Shown piece by piece: positions 47,011 to 64,000 of a stretch of 64,000 nt of DNA. The DNA lies in assembly GCA_964019165.1 (NCBI GenBank), contig OZ025276.1, positions 7,653,820 through 7,717,819 of the forward strand, read 5' to 3'. Below the pieces are notes generated by a model. That model was given only the letters and a program-made list of their open reading frames with translations. It ran no database searches and was not told the DNA's origin. Made by a program: the position numbers and the translations under genes. The DNA comes from Mastigias papua. Taxonomy: Eukaryota; Cnidaria; Scyphozoa; Rhizostomeae; Mastigiidae. Every line of letters starts with the position of its first letter. Within the stretch, counting starts at the first letter, position 1.

Positions 47011-49945
47011 CTTTTACACTAACTGGTGTATTCAAGTCACACACCAACTTTGATACTTTTTGCCAATTGCTCCATCCTGCCTGTGTTCTCTCTGCAACAC
47101 TTGTTAACATTGGTTATTCTTAGTAAAATTTATAACTCCATTGGAAAATTGAATTCTTGAGAAATTGTCTTGCTTCTTGAAAATTGGTACTGTCGCGAAT
47201 CTTGCATCCTTTTTTATAGAACAATGATTGTAGAAATAACTCTGTTTTCATATACTGATTTGAATTGATTTTATGAAGGAATATATGTTAAACGCCATAA
47301 ATAGTTGGCTTGCAGCTTACAAGTTCTCTCAGTCCTATCAATTTTAAATCCCAATTCCAGTTACCGTTTCGTAAATTCAAGAAGATGCAGTAAATCTAGC
47401 TTGTGTTCGTTAACTCTAAAATCCGACAAACATTTCTGTCAATGAAAGGTTGTCAAAGAGAAGGGTGATGTTAGATGTTCTATGCTTAGTAGACTTATAA
47501 TAAAAAGATACATCTAAGCTTCACTTTACTAGAATGACGTCATGGCAAACTACAACAGACTAACAACCATTCATTTCTATGCAAATAGTAAGAATCAAAT
47601 CTTTCTTTTATTCGTTTACAACCTGACGAGAATTAATCCGTCTGTTTGTTATAAGGAAAGGAAGACCAGATAAGGATGAACAGTTGTAACATCACTCCCT
47701 CTTTATCTTCCTAAGATTAACATGGGACATTCGTATCATGCCCAAGCATGGTCGTAGCGTTTCTCTTCACTGCTTCTTGCAAAGTCTTAACACCAATCTC
47801 TCTGTTTTGTCCCGATTGATAACTTTAAAAGCGAGTTTTTAATTTGATTCCTAACTAAACAACTGTGTTGCTTGTACATGTTATAAATTACATCAACTTT
47901 GGAGCAATACTTATACAAGGATAGCTGAAAAGTGACGTAAAGCCATAACATAGAGCATGTGGGGCAAAATCATTTGTCTCATCTCTGATGTTGAAAGTGA
48001 TAAAAAGGTTTCTTTATTGCATAATATAGCAGCTGTGCAGATTTTAAGTCCTTATCTTCTTGCACATGTAGTGTCTGATTAAAATGGGGGAATCTTTTCC
48101 AGGCAATGAACGCTCAGTGGTAGGCACATTTGTGTAGCTACCAGAATCAACAGCCCCATACTTCTAAGAAAACCTCCTCGTCAATAAAGCGAAATCTTTT
48201 TGGATCATAAAATCATGAATAGGAAGCCATATCTGCCCAAGATACAAAGGAACTTATCTATGCTTCCCAAGGATATAATTTCCTACCATTATTGATGAGA
48301 AAAATTCCTTTGTTTGGTACAAATGAAATGCTAAACAAAATGCCACACAATTTGATACAGAAATAAATCAAACGTTTCGATTCAAAGTTCTCTCAGGTGG
48401 CACTTTAGATTTAGCTAACTACAAGAAGAAGCAGGACGAAATACACACTTCGACTTGTAAATAATCTCATTAGGTATTTCAAACTCTTCATAAATTCACA
48501 ATGCATTGAAAACTGACACATACATAAAATTATGGCTTCAATCTTATTGCTACTCTCCTTTAGGTTATAAGACACTTCAGTTATTAAATAGTATGCCACC
48601 TGTATTCATTGTAACCCTAAAAAGCTGGCCTCCGTTATTAATGGCAAGAAAGTATTTGTCTTCAAGATCCTAACGCATAAATCCACATGATATTAATGGA
48701 AATATCAAACTTCAAAAAGCCAATAATAAGCAACCTTAAATTAATGGATGATTCATTAGTGACAATGGAACAAATATGACGATCATTTACGTCAACGCCC
48801 ATGTTGAGAGAATACATTGCAATAATAGATCAACATGTCTCTTGATTCCCTATTGGTTATAAGTGTTTGGTTAAAACTTTGGTGAAGTAATTAGCATCAA
48901 ACCATAATTTTCAGATCTCTAAAAGTTAATAACAAAAAAGCTAATTAATACCTCCTACTTCTTTGATTTAGCTAAAAATGTCGTCAACTTTGCATAGTGA
49001 TAATCTTTTGCTGCAATATTGTAAACTTTTCGATCAACATTTGGATTAACTGACTTGGAAGTTTAAATCTACTTACACACAGGTATTTACATAGAAAAGC
49101 AAAATCGATGTGTTATTGACGAACTCTGAAGAAGTATGTTGCCATACAAATGAATAGACCTTGACATTCAACAAATCTCCATATAATAAAGTATGTCCAG
49201 CAAACAAGAAATACCTCTAGGACTTGATTGTCTGCTCCATCTCCACTAACACTGGCTGTAGATTTAGCAGTGGTATATATCTCTATTTCTTAATGCTACC
49301 CAGTTGTTGAAATACTGATGTTCACATACTAATAGGTACTACGAAACTGTTTAGCATTAGCTGGCAAAACAAAACTTGCTCGTACTATTTTTGCATGATA
49401 TTGTCATCGAAGATAATGGGCATACCTGAAAAGTGGTGGTATATTACTATATCAAGTGGCACTGTGGCAAAGGCAAATTCACTCTACAATGAACGGTCTT
49501 AAAATAAGCACTAGCCTATACTAAAGTTTTCATCATCTTCTGTCATGAGGGATTACTTGATGGAGTGCATATTGGGAAATGTGATGTCCTGGTATAGGAA
49601 ATTACTTGGGGAGGACTTATTCGTGAATTTCCAACATGGGGGCTTATGTAAGGGAGGTTTTCTCAAGGGGAGCTTTTTGAGGAGAAACAAATTCAACCAT
49701 TTACAGTATTTGCTAAAGTACCAACTGTCTACTTCCAAGGGATCATTTGCCCCCTAGCCCACCAAAGACTGCCACTAATCTAGATTATTATGGAGGAACA
49801 CTGGCCACATAATATTACACTTAGGCAGCAGGGAATTACACATATGTGAGTAAGCTTAATGAACTCTGGACAATAAAAAATATACAAATTGATGAATCAT
49901 AGCTTATACCTAACCTTAATCTTCAGAACTTTACTATGAGAGACT

Positions 49946-50690
49946 GTTCAGCCCTTGACATTCAAGAAACTGTAGTTGGAGAATGAAACAAGGCTCTACT
50001 ATTGCATGAAAGAGAGAAAATGTTTTTGAGGATGGCTTTCTACTCGTTGTGCACTTAGTATGTTCTGCAGTGCTGACAGAAAAGATGTTTGGGGAATTCC
50101 TCAAAAATAATGGTAAGGGGAGAGACATAATAACTAGAATAGGCCTTTTTTTACAGTTGGTAAAGAAAATCATGTTAGAAAGCACAAGTACCATGAGAAT
50201 CAGGAATTGAGAAATTAAAAATAAACAGTCACAATAAACATCATGACAATCAATCATGACAATAAACACAGCAAATGTCCAACAATCCTTTAATTAAAAT
50301 GTCAAGATTATTACTGGTCCTATATTCACCCAGGCTTTCTTGATTGCTTTCATAGCATTCATAACATTTGGCTTTCTTCAATGAACAAACTATCTACATT
50401 GCTCTAGTCCATACAATCTACAGTGAGAAAATGCAACTAGTTGTAATCCCATTTGTTAAAAAAAGGCAAACAATAGATGGAATATATAGCAAATGCATAA
50501 ATACTACTTCTTTGATTGCTAAACCCTATTTGCCATGTTTTTAGAGATATCAACAATGAACAAAAAGTTGCAGTTGATTCACTCTTAAAAACTTCCACTC
50601 AAGAACCACAATAGTAGCAATTCTCAAACTTCTATATAAATATGTTATGTTGAGTATACTCTTTACAGTACTATGTGTACCTATATACAA
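49946..50690. other. Unique sequence between segment B and the CEP15-like gene
   Basis: No match in segment A and no coding similarity. A 111-codon minus-strand frame (49934-50269) starts within unique DNA and has no recognisable features. It probably includes the 3' untranslated region of the CEP15-like gene. Confidence 0.4.
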
Positions 50691-51876
50691 TTAACTGGTA
50701 ACAGAACTAGAGTCTTCCCTATCTATTTCAATTTCTTTTAACCAGTCATGGCACTTTGCTCTAACAAATTCAAAATAATGATCTTTTAAAAGATCCAGCC
50801 TATTTTCAGATACTGAATATGATGCACTCTTCAAGTGTCTTTCAGCAGTTGAAATGTCATCCAATAGTTGCTTGTTCAGCTTGTTTGCTTCATCCATTGT
50901 CTTCCTCTTTTCATTTTTCCTACACAGAATGACACTATCTGGTTTAGTAAAAAGTTTGTCACAGAATTAACAATGTGAAAACGCTACAAAGAAAACCTAC
51001 AGTTGTCAGCAAAAGTTTCCTTTGTGTACACTACTTGAAGTCAGTCAATTAATTCGATTTTTTGATATACAAGTTCATGCCCTATGGAAATTACAACAGC
51101 TGAACATATATTGTTCATAGCACCATTACGACCAAAAGTTTAATCCTCACTTTTGAAGTTTTAGAAATTCATAGTTGACATGTTTATAAAAATATAGAGA
51201 ATATAAAACATACTTTGACACTATACAGAATATGTGCTGCTAATTCAGAATTTTTCAAAGTGGGGAAAAACAGAGATTTACTAAACATATTTTAGTCGTT
51301 CTATTTTGTAGCCGAAGAAGTCCATTGCACACTTAAAGTACACACCTAAGATCAAGTGCACACCCTGACTGCATTCTTTGAATATGGCGTGGGGAGGTTC
51401 ACTGTTCGGTAAATTCTGGCGCATGTAAAGGTTGTCGAACTTGATGACTTTTATCTGACGGAGGCTCTGTAACGTATGAATACTTAGCAAACATTCTACC
51501 AAGTAATGGCACGTATGTGTAGATGGAAGAAGTTAAAGTGGTGAGGGAAGATATTCCCCTCACACTACAAAGAAATATAACAAAGGTTTCTAATGGAATT
51601 AAGTATGCAATTACTACACTGACGTACATATCTCGAATATTTGGCGTAGATCTGTGGGGCACAAAAGTTCCCAATTTCAGGCTAGCAAAGAATGCAGTCT
51701 AGCGTTAGAAACACTACGAAGCACAAAACTGGTGCTAACCTAGATTTATTTTCAAGTGTCTTGTTTTTTTGCATCTGTGTAATTGCGAGCCGCTTCAACA
51801 AAATTATCTCGTGTTCATCGGATAATCGGGAAAGTTGTTGTAACACATCGTTACCACGACTACGGTTCTCCGCCAT
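50691..51876 (-). CDS. CEP15: Small coiled-coil protein, CEP15/C3orf14-like (2 exons)
   Basis: Exons 51740-51876 and 50691-50919 join in phase 2 (CTAG/GTTAGC donor, TGTGTAG/G acceptor) to give 121 residues. The product is almost wholly helical and charged. It shows the layout I associate with the centrosomal protein CEP15 (C3orf14): LSRLSDEHEIILLKRL near the N-terminus (compare LS-x-RHEEI-x-x-x-RL), a central NKQLLDDISTAERHLKS (compare LLKDIEAAEKSLQ), and a C-terminal aromatic block HYFEFVRAKCHDWLKEIE (compare Y-x-x-x-V-x(5)-W). No signal peptide or membrane segment. Known: CEP15 is a little-studied centrosome/basal-body coiled-coil protein. The assignment rests on short motif agreement recalled from memory and is tentative. 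It is divergent from MYCBP and shares its promoter interval. Confidence 0.6.
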
Positions 51877-52262
51877 GATTCAAATACTCTTGTTTACCGC
51901 TACTTAGTGATATTTACATCTTGGCTCCTGCAGCTCCTTCGCAGCCAATCACAGTTTCGTTCAAAATACAGATCAAGTTGCTCTTCTAGCGCCTTCAAAC
52001 AGATTTTGTGTTCTTCGAGTCAATGAATCTACGGGAGACAGACCGTTGGAAAGCTTTAAACTAATTATTGAATGATATCTACCGCGGCACGAACCAAATA
52101 CCATCTGCTATTATACTGCAGGTAAAACGTATATGCAATGCTTGCCTCTTATTGATAATGAGGCTACCTATAGGCCCCAGTGAGAGCTAGCCCTAGAAAC
52201 CGAGAGAGCGTCATACATTGTACGTCAACTTATTAAGACTAAATTCAGTGAAGATATTCATC
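51877..52262. promoter_or_regulatory. Candidate bidirectional promoter, CEP15-like / MYCBP
   Basis: Only 386 bp separate the two divergent start codons. No TATA box is evident near either start, and local base composition is less AT-rich than the surroundings (GCAGCTCCTTCGCAGCC and nearby). This is the usual picture for divergent housekeeping pairs. Transcription starts were not located. Confidence 0.5.
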
Positions 52263-55020
52263 ATGCCATCTACCTCTGGTATTGCTGCTAGTAAGGTAAA
52301 GTGCAATGATATTTAGCTAGATTTCAGATTTGTCTTAAAGCACCACAATGGTACTCGTTTATATTCAATGTAGCTTCCATTAGATGACAACCGAAACGCT
52401 TCCCAACAGTGTAACTTCGTTGAAGTGACTGGAAGTAATTTGTTTAGATTTTACAGCCCCTTTATTGATTTTGTAATTTGATCAGTCTTGATTCCAAATG
52501 TCTTTGTCTTGAAGCCCGCAGATTCAAAAAGAGAGGAATTCCGAAAATACCTCGAGAAAGCTGGAGTGTTGGATGCATTAACTAGAGGTAGTTTTGTCTT
52601 ATTCTTTTTACCCATGCTGTACATTCACTAATACTTAGATATGACGTACAGGTGTATTAGTATGTTGGTGAGAAAATTACATTTATTGTATAAATATGGA
52701 GATGAAGACTTCAGGTTAAAGTGAAGATGATAAAGTGAGATATATAGTGAAGTGTAACCCCGTGAAACCCAACTTGTGGTTAACTGTTGATGATATAGGG
52801 TGTACATTGTATGTCTTAGGACCTAGAATATAGGTATGTGTAGTTAGGAGCAGTATGTTAGCAACAGCAGCTGTTGAGTTTGTTTACTCTGAATCATATG
52901 TATACAGACATTTTGAGAAGTTTTAATGTTTCCCTATATAGGGAGAAGTTCACTTCCTTAATATGAATACATGAAAGTGAAAGTTGTTTTGTCACCAAAT
53001 ATTACTAATTTAAATTTGAAGGTTGTTGCTCTAGGGAAAGACTTAGCCCTGTAGAGAGTACTTTTGTAAAAATGATATTTAACCAATCACACAGACTGCA
53101 GAGTATGGCCTTTTCTGATGTGCATAGGCAAATGGTTAGGCATGGAAGTATGCACTTAGCTCACATGTGCACTTTTAAGTGTTTGCTTGATTTTTTGGCT
53201 TACAAATCAGTTTAGTCGCCTTCTGTTATTTTCTTAAGTTGAAATACTGTATTGTACAGAGTATATGTTGGAGCAATTTGTGCTGCATTATTGTCATTGT
53301 GATGGCTGGAAAATGTTCCAGTCAAACAATTACACCATGCCTTATCATGCCTTTCAACACCCTGCCATGTTTTTTATGTGTAGTATCATTTAAGACAAAA
53401 AATCTTCTGTGTGTATTTGACATTCTCAACAATCTGGCAAGTCATTTGTAACTGAGAGGCAAATAAATGTTTTGATAAGCTAGTTTCTATATTGATGCTT
53501 CTCATTATATGTTTTTGACTTGTATCTCACTGGAGGTTCTGATATGTCAGATTCAAGCACTTTGATTTGTTCATGATTTTGTTGTTTGCTAATTTGAGCC
53601 TTTTTCTTTCAGTTCTTGTAGCACTTTATGAAGAGCCAGAAAAACCAATGAATGCTCTTGAGTATCTTTTCACATAATACGTTCTCAATGTCAAGCTTTT
53701 GTAGATTCATTTTTAAATTATGCTGCAAAATTTCAAATTGTACATTGGAGGATGATGTGATTTAATTTGAGAATTCTTTTATCCAACTTATAATTCACTA
53801 CCAGGTCAGATACGGTTATACCTTTAATGCCATGGTGATTTCAACTAGAGTCAGCTCTTGGGTCAGTCACTCTGGTTATCATCCAACTCCAGACATAATT
53901 ACATTCCTGCTATTTGCCAAATTGAACTCTGGTCAGACCCTTGCAAATGAGCTTCATTTACAGTCACTCCACTTATAGTCACACTTTGGTTATAGTCATC
54001 ACCGTTTCCATCCCCAAATGACAGAACACCATTTTTCAGTTGCATTTGAGGAGAAATATCTGACTTCTCCTAAATGGCATAAATTATTATTTTATCAAAG
54101 AATTTTCTTATTTGTTTTGCTCAGTTTTGCATGCATTTCTCCTTGTTATAGATAAATGTTGATATGGATTCATTAGCTTCAGGAAATGAAATCACCTCTG
54201 TTTTCAGATAGCTCATTTGTCTGCTCCAGTGTACAGTTTGTTTTTCACCCAAAGAAATTGCTATTCAAGATTCTGCACTAGATTTTACTCCTACATATGA
54301 AAGCACCTAAATTACACAAGTATGTGTTTGTGAGTTGTGTGTTTTGTCCTTAACTCAGTAACGCTTTTTACGTCATCATTTGCATGGTGGTCTTCCTGAG
54401 ACAGCTGATGTTGAAGCTCTGAAGCTGCAAGTTTCAGAATTAACGCAGAAAAATGAAGAGCTTAAAGATGAAGTAAGCCAATTGAAGCAAAAGGTTTGTT
54501 CCCTTTAGAAAGATGTATAAATTATTACATAAATGTATGAACTGTTACTTGTAGGCCTCAGCATTACTTGGTGCTCATTAGGTAACCACTTATTGTTGTT
54601 TCTAAAATCTCATTGCCAGATATAAACCTTAGGAAGAACATAGTATTAGCTTATATTTGCTTTTGGCATTTTATACATCGTTCTAAGTAGTAAGAGACTT
54701 GAACCTGATGGTATGATCTAGGTTGAAACCAGTGATCTCTGAGATACATTTGATACTTTTTGAAGGAAATACATTGTTGCAGTTCTTTGTTTTATTCAGA
54801 ATTTTGCCTTTGTAGCTTGAACAGTATGAGCCAAAGGGTAATAGTGAGCAGGTATCTATACAGTTCTTTTCTTCAATACATGAATATTTAGCTTGGCATC
54901 ACTGTAATTAGTAAAACAAACAGCACACATTCATGTGTATTTGTAAATTTGAGTGGCTCATTTGATGTTCTCTTCATCTCACAATTTTCTTTTTCTCCTC
55001 ACAAGGCACCAGAAAGCTGA
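52263..55020 (+). CDS. MYCBP: MYCBP (AMY-1) orthologue, 6 exons
   Basis: Exons 52263-52295, 52515-52587, 53613-53661, 54364-54493, 54816-54851, 55006-55020 give 111 residues, close to the ~103 of vertebrate MYCBP. Conserved blocks are clear: ADSKREEFRKYLEKAGVLD, LVALYEEPEKP, FLRHHLHGG and a C-terminal coiled coil ELTQKNEELKDEVSQLKQK ending in LEQYEPKG. Known: MYCBP binds the N-terminus of MYC and A-kinase anchoring proteins and works in the nucleus and cytoplasm. Odd: intron 3 (53662-54363) has a U12-type donor GTATCTTTT and branch site GTCCTTAAC, and the reading frame demands a 3' end at AACG rather than AG; the nearby AG (54357-54358) would put TAA in frame. Other introns look ordinary. Retaining intron 3 would end the protein at EYLFT-stop. 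Confidence 0.9.
53662..54363 (+). other. U12-type intron of MYCBP with non-AG 3' end
   Basis: 5' end GTATCTTTT differs from the U12 consensus RTATCCTTT at one base. The branch-site match GTCCTTAAC (54346-54354) differs from TTCCTTAAC at one base. The branch A is 10 nt from the 3' end required by the frame (54363), a normal distance for U12 introns, while the AG at 54357-54358 is only 5 nt away. With this end the protein reads NALD-FLRHHL, as in vertebrate MYCBP. Confidence 0.65.
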
Positions 55021-55420
55021 TTATCTAAAGAAATTGGATGTTTGTATATAGCAGAAAGAAGGTTCACATTCGTGTTTAGGATCTAATGCTTTACACTGGC
55101 ATTTAATTTGTTACTTTCTTGCATATGACACAATGTGCATTATCAATTCAGTATTTCTTTTCTTATTTTTAATATTGTTCTCAGATGTATGTTGTATCTA
55201 TTAAAACATATAATTCTAAGTGTTGCACTCTGTTTATTAATCCTGCCTACTGAAATTGCAATCTTAGAAATTGGTGAATATGCATTTATGCTCTAGTTGT
55301 TTGAGTACTCTTGGTGGATTTACTATAGCATTTCCACTTTATCAATACTCAGATAAACTGCACTTAGGAGCCATGAATGGTGAATTTTTCATATAATCTG
55401 TTGCATGGAAATGTATGTGT

Positions 55421-55487
55421 GGGTGGGGGTGGGTGTGGGGTGGGGTGGGGGTGGGGGTGGGGGTGGGTGTGTCAGGGGGTGTGGGTG
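55421..55487 (+). repeat. G-rich tract with quadruplex potential
   Basis: About 67 bases of GGGT/GGGGT/GGGGGT runs with more than ten G3+ tracts in close succession, on the coding strand about 400 bp past the MYCBP stop codon, possibly in its 3' untranslated region. Confidence 0.8.
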
Positions 55488-57038
55488 TAAAAAGTGCCTG
55501 CAGTTTTTGAGTATTCTATCTACATAAGTGGATTTAGATGGCATAGACTCTTTGCAAGAAACATTCTTCTACCTTAAACCTGGATTGTTTTAATATTTTG
55601 TCATAACCTGTGATACATTTAAAAGATTTCTTACTGCTCTTGAAGACAAATTGGGAATTCAATGTTTGAATGAATTTCATGAGTTTCGCCATGATTGTTA
55701 GTGTTGTGCAAAGTAAGCTATTAAAGTATTGGTTTTTTGTTAAAAGATTTCATTTAAAACCAGGTTTTCAACTTTTCTTATGAAGTTAAGCCTGCCTGTA
55801 TGTCTTAAATGTTTCTTAATTGATTTGAGCCTTGTGCTTCTTATACACTTGCTTCATCTTACAAACATGTGTCATAGTTTATCTTTGTAGCTTTTATTTA
55901 TTTCAATTTGAATTGTCACCTTGGTCAAGATATCTTTCATATGCTAAGTTAGTCACAAATTTTTACTTGGTGGATGTTTTTCACTTTAATATGTTTAATT
56001 GGAGACAATGTTATTTCTTGCTTTGAAATCTACAGCTTTCTGTGATAGAAGCAGTTTGGATAGTATGTAAAGTGAATGTCAAGCTAATGCTACAATGATG
56101 GAACTGCTCTTATAAATTATAATAGTCAACCATATAAGTAAAGCAGCATTGTTTTGTCTGTATGTAGCTTTGGAATACTAGTGGATATCATTACTTTTAG
56201 GTCCCAGACTAGAGGGGTCATGCAGTAAGCATGGGGTCATAGTAAGTAGGAAGCTGGAAATTGGTGTAACGTTGTACAGTTTAGTGTTTATACACAAGTC
56301 TGATACACTGCAAACTCTCTAGTTCTTGCACATCATTTACTGTACATTGCACAGGCACTGTAAGTAAGAAATTAAGCTATTTGATTCAATAAGTTACTAA
56401 ATGGGGGCTCCCGATAGCAGCAGGGTGGTTGGAAATGTTTTCTAAACAAATTTATAGGGCAGGGGTGCCATAGAGGGCCCTTTGGGGCTAAGTCCCTTTG
56501 TCATATAGAAGAGAATTTCATTGTGGGGCTCAGCCCCCTTTCAATGATTGTATACCAGTTTGGAAGTCTAGCTTAGTAGTTTAAACTAACCCTTTACTGT
56601 GGTTTTACTTTATGTATAGTATATTCTACCGGAGGTACGTAAAACTTTGTATGATTTACATTTATGCAGCCAAGAATAAAATATTTGGTGTATTCATTGA
56701 TGTGGCCCTTTGCATGGCCTACAGTACTCCTTTTTACCTTTCTGGACGGCGCTGCAGCCAGATTTGCGCCTTTGCCTCGTTTTCGACATCCGTCGGTTAA
56801 ATTGTTGAAGCAAGGAGCGATGGGATGGCATGCCCTTTCGAAAGGCCCATGTGTTGACCTGAGCTGTGAAATATGAAGTAATTGCCGAATTGTTAAGTGA
56901 TGAGTGGTATATTTCGATAAACAGTGGCTGCCATTTGATTCAGTTTTGCTAAATGTGCTAGTAGCACATGACCTGTAAGATATTAGCAATTTTGAGGAAG
57001 TGCCCTTGAAATTTGCCAGAGTTCAGCATAAAGCAAAT
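55488..57038. other. Interval between MYCBP and the SCAF gene
   Basis: No coding similarity. The minus-strand 131-codon frame at 56594-56989 overlaps the presumed SCAF promoter region and has no recognisable domain. Confidence 0.4.
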
Positions 57039-63383
<6,345 letters not shown>

Positions 63384-64000
63384 GTAAGTCTGCTATTAAC
63401 GTAATTAAGAAAACAACTTAACTTATTGGAGTTTACTGGTAGAATTTTCTTCGCTTTTCTTGCTTAAAACAACTCTTTGCAAAGTGTTTAAAGATAACTT
63501 TGCATTTATATATTTGTTTAGTGTGGAATGATTGAAATAGCCAGATATGTCTTGTACCACAGCAATTTTTACATTCTATAAGCTCCTTTTTATCCAATGT
63601 TGAGAACCTTGAAGCATAGAACTGTCTGAAATTCTTGAAATATATTTCCATGTATATATCCTATTTACTTTACATTCAAATTACCATACATCGGCAAGTA
63701 TTCACTTAAATTAGGAAGAAGGAATTAAGGAGAATGGAAACATATATTTAATTTCGAGACAGAAACAAATATTATTTTGCTTGCATAAACTATGACTTGC
63801 GAATGGTATGCTTCTTTCGCGCGCCATCTCCGTCAAATGATGTGTGCACTCGCGTTTGCTTGCGACCTTCACAGAGAAGACTGCTATGAGTATGGTCCAA
63901 GGAAATACATAGGAACTGGTTTATAATAGGGTGTATATAAGTGTGTTATAAGTGTTAATGCACTTTCGTGCCACTTCTTGTCCTCTTTTTCCCACATTTT
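63384..64000 (+). other. SCAF intron, right edge of window
   Basis: Begins with the GTAAGT donor of SCAF exon 6. No further exon recognised. Confidence 0.55.

Larger units (their letters stand above)
29934..49945. repeat. Segmental duplication, copy B
   Basis: Direct-orientation partner of 3774-22355. About 1.4 kb longer than A, mainly because of the 873-bp Harbinger element (44303-45175) and B-only blocks at about 37165-37375 (bounded by CCTAATCAAGT direct repeats), 37590-38065, 40385-40635 and 48118-48183. A carries the hairpin MITE and two B-absent blocks. Confidence 0.93.

Noticed and set aside
56594..56989. 131-codon minus-strand frame upstream of SCAF
   Set aside because: No recognisable domain, no splice structure, and overlaps the likely SCAF promoter.

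Overview
Eukaryotic (metazoan) genomic DNA: AT-rich, intron-rich, full of GT-AG introns, transposon fossils and (TA)n microsatellites. The gene set points to a cnidarian, most likely an anthozoan. The main reasons are a secreted protein that joins a cysteine-rich module to TSP1 and VWA domains (a combination familiar from anthozoan secreted and skeletal-matrix proteins), and animal-type MYCBP and SCAF4/8 genes. The species is not identified. All exon models below come from reading splice sites and phase by eye.

Layout. 1-3.77 kb is a transposon graveyard with no host exon seen: a pogo/Tigger-like DDE fragment, a Tc1-like fragment, and two pieces of LINEs of the type that carries a restriction-like endonuclease. 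From 3.77 to 22.36 kb and again from 29.93 to 49.95 kb lie two direct copies (A and B) of one ~19-20 kb segment. Both start at a (TA)n microsatellite and differ by point changes, indels and private transposon insertions. Each copy carries, on the minus strand, a TATA/Inr promoter, a signal-peptide exon and the exons of a cysteine-rich extracellular module.

The spacer between the copies (22.36-29.93 kb) supplies the remaining exons of gene B. Gene B is therefore a complete nine-exon, 457-codon secreted protein (signal peptide, optional helical segment, Cys-rich module, TSP1, VWA with a full MIDAS). Gene A has only its first four exons in the window. Its exon 4 donor is intact, but the DNA beyond the (TA)n is a truncated LINE, so gene A is either a short ~201-residue secreted protein ending at a stop just inside the intron, or its 3' exons lie outside the window.

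From 50.7 kb rightwards the sequence is single-copy housekeeping DNA. A two-exon coiled-coil gene resembling CEP15/C3orf14 (minus) is divergent from a six-exon MYCBP gene (plus), with 386 bp between the start codons. The 5' part of a SCAF4/SCAF8 gene (plus, CTD-interacting domain) follows and runs off the right edge.

Most informative points: a MYCBP intron with U12-type donor and branch site whose only family-consistent 3' end is not AG; reciprocal post-duplication insertions (PIF/Harbinger element only in B, hAT-like hairpin MITE only in A); a ~550 bp identical A/B tract suggesting gene conversion; and the loss or separation of the TSP1-VWA half of gene A.
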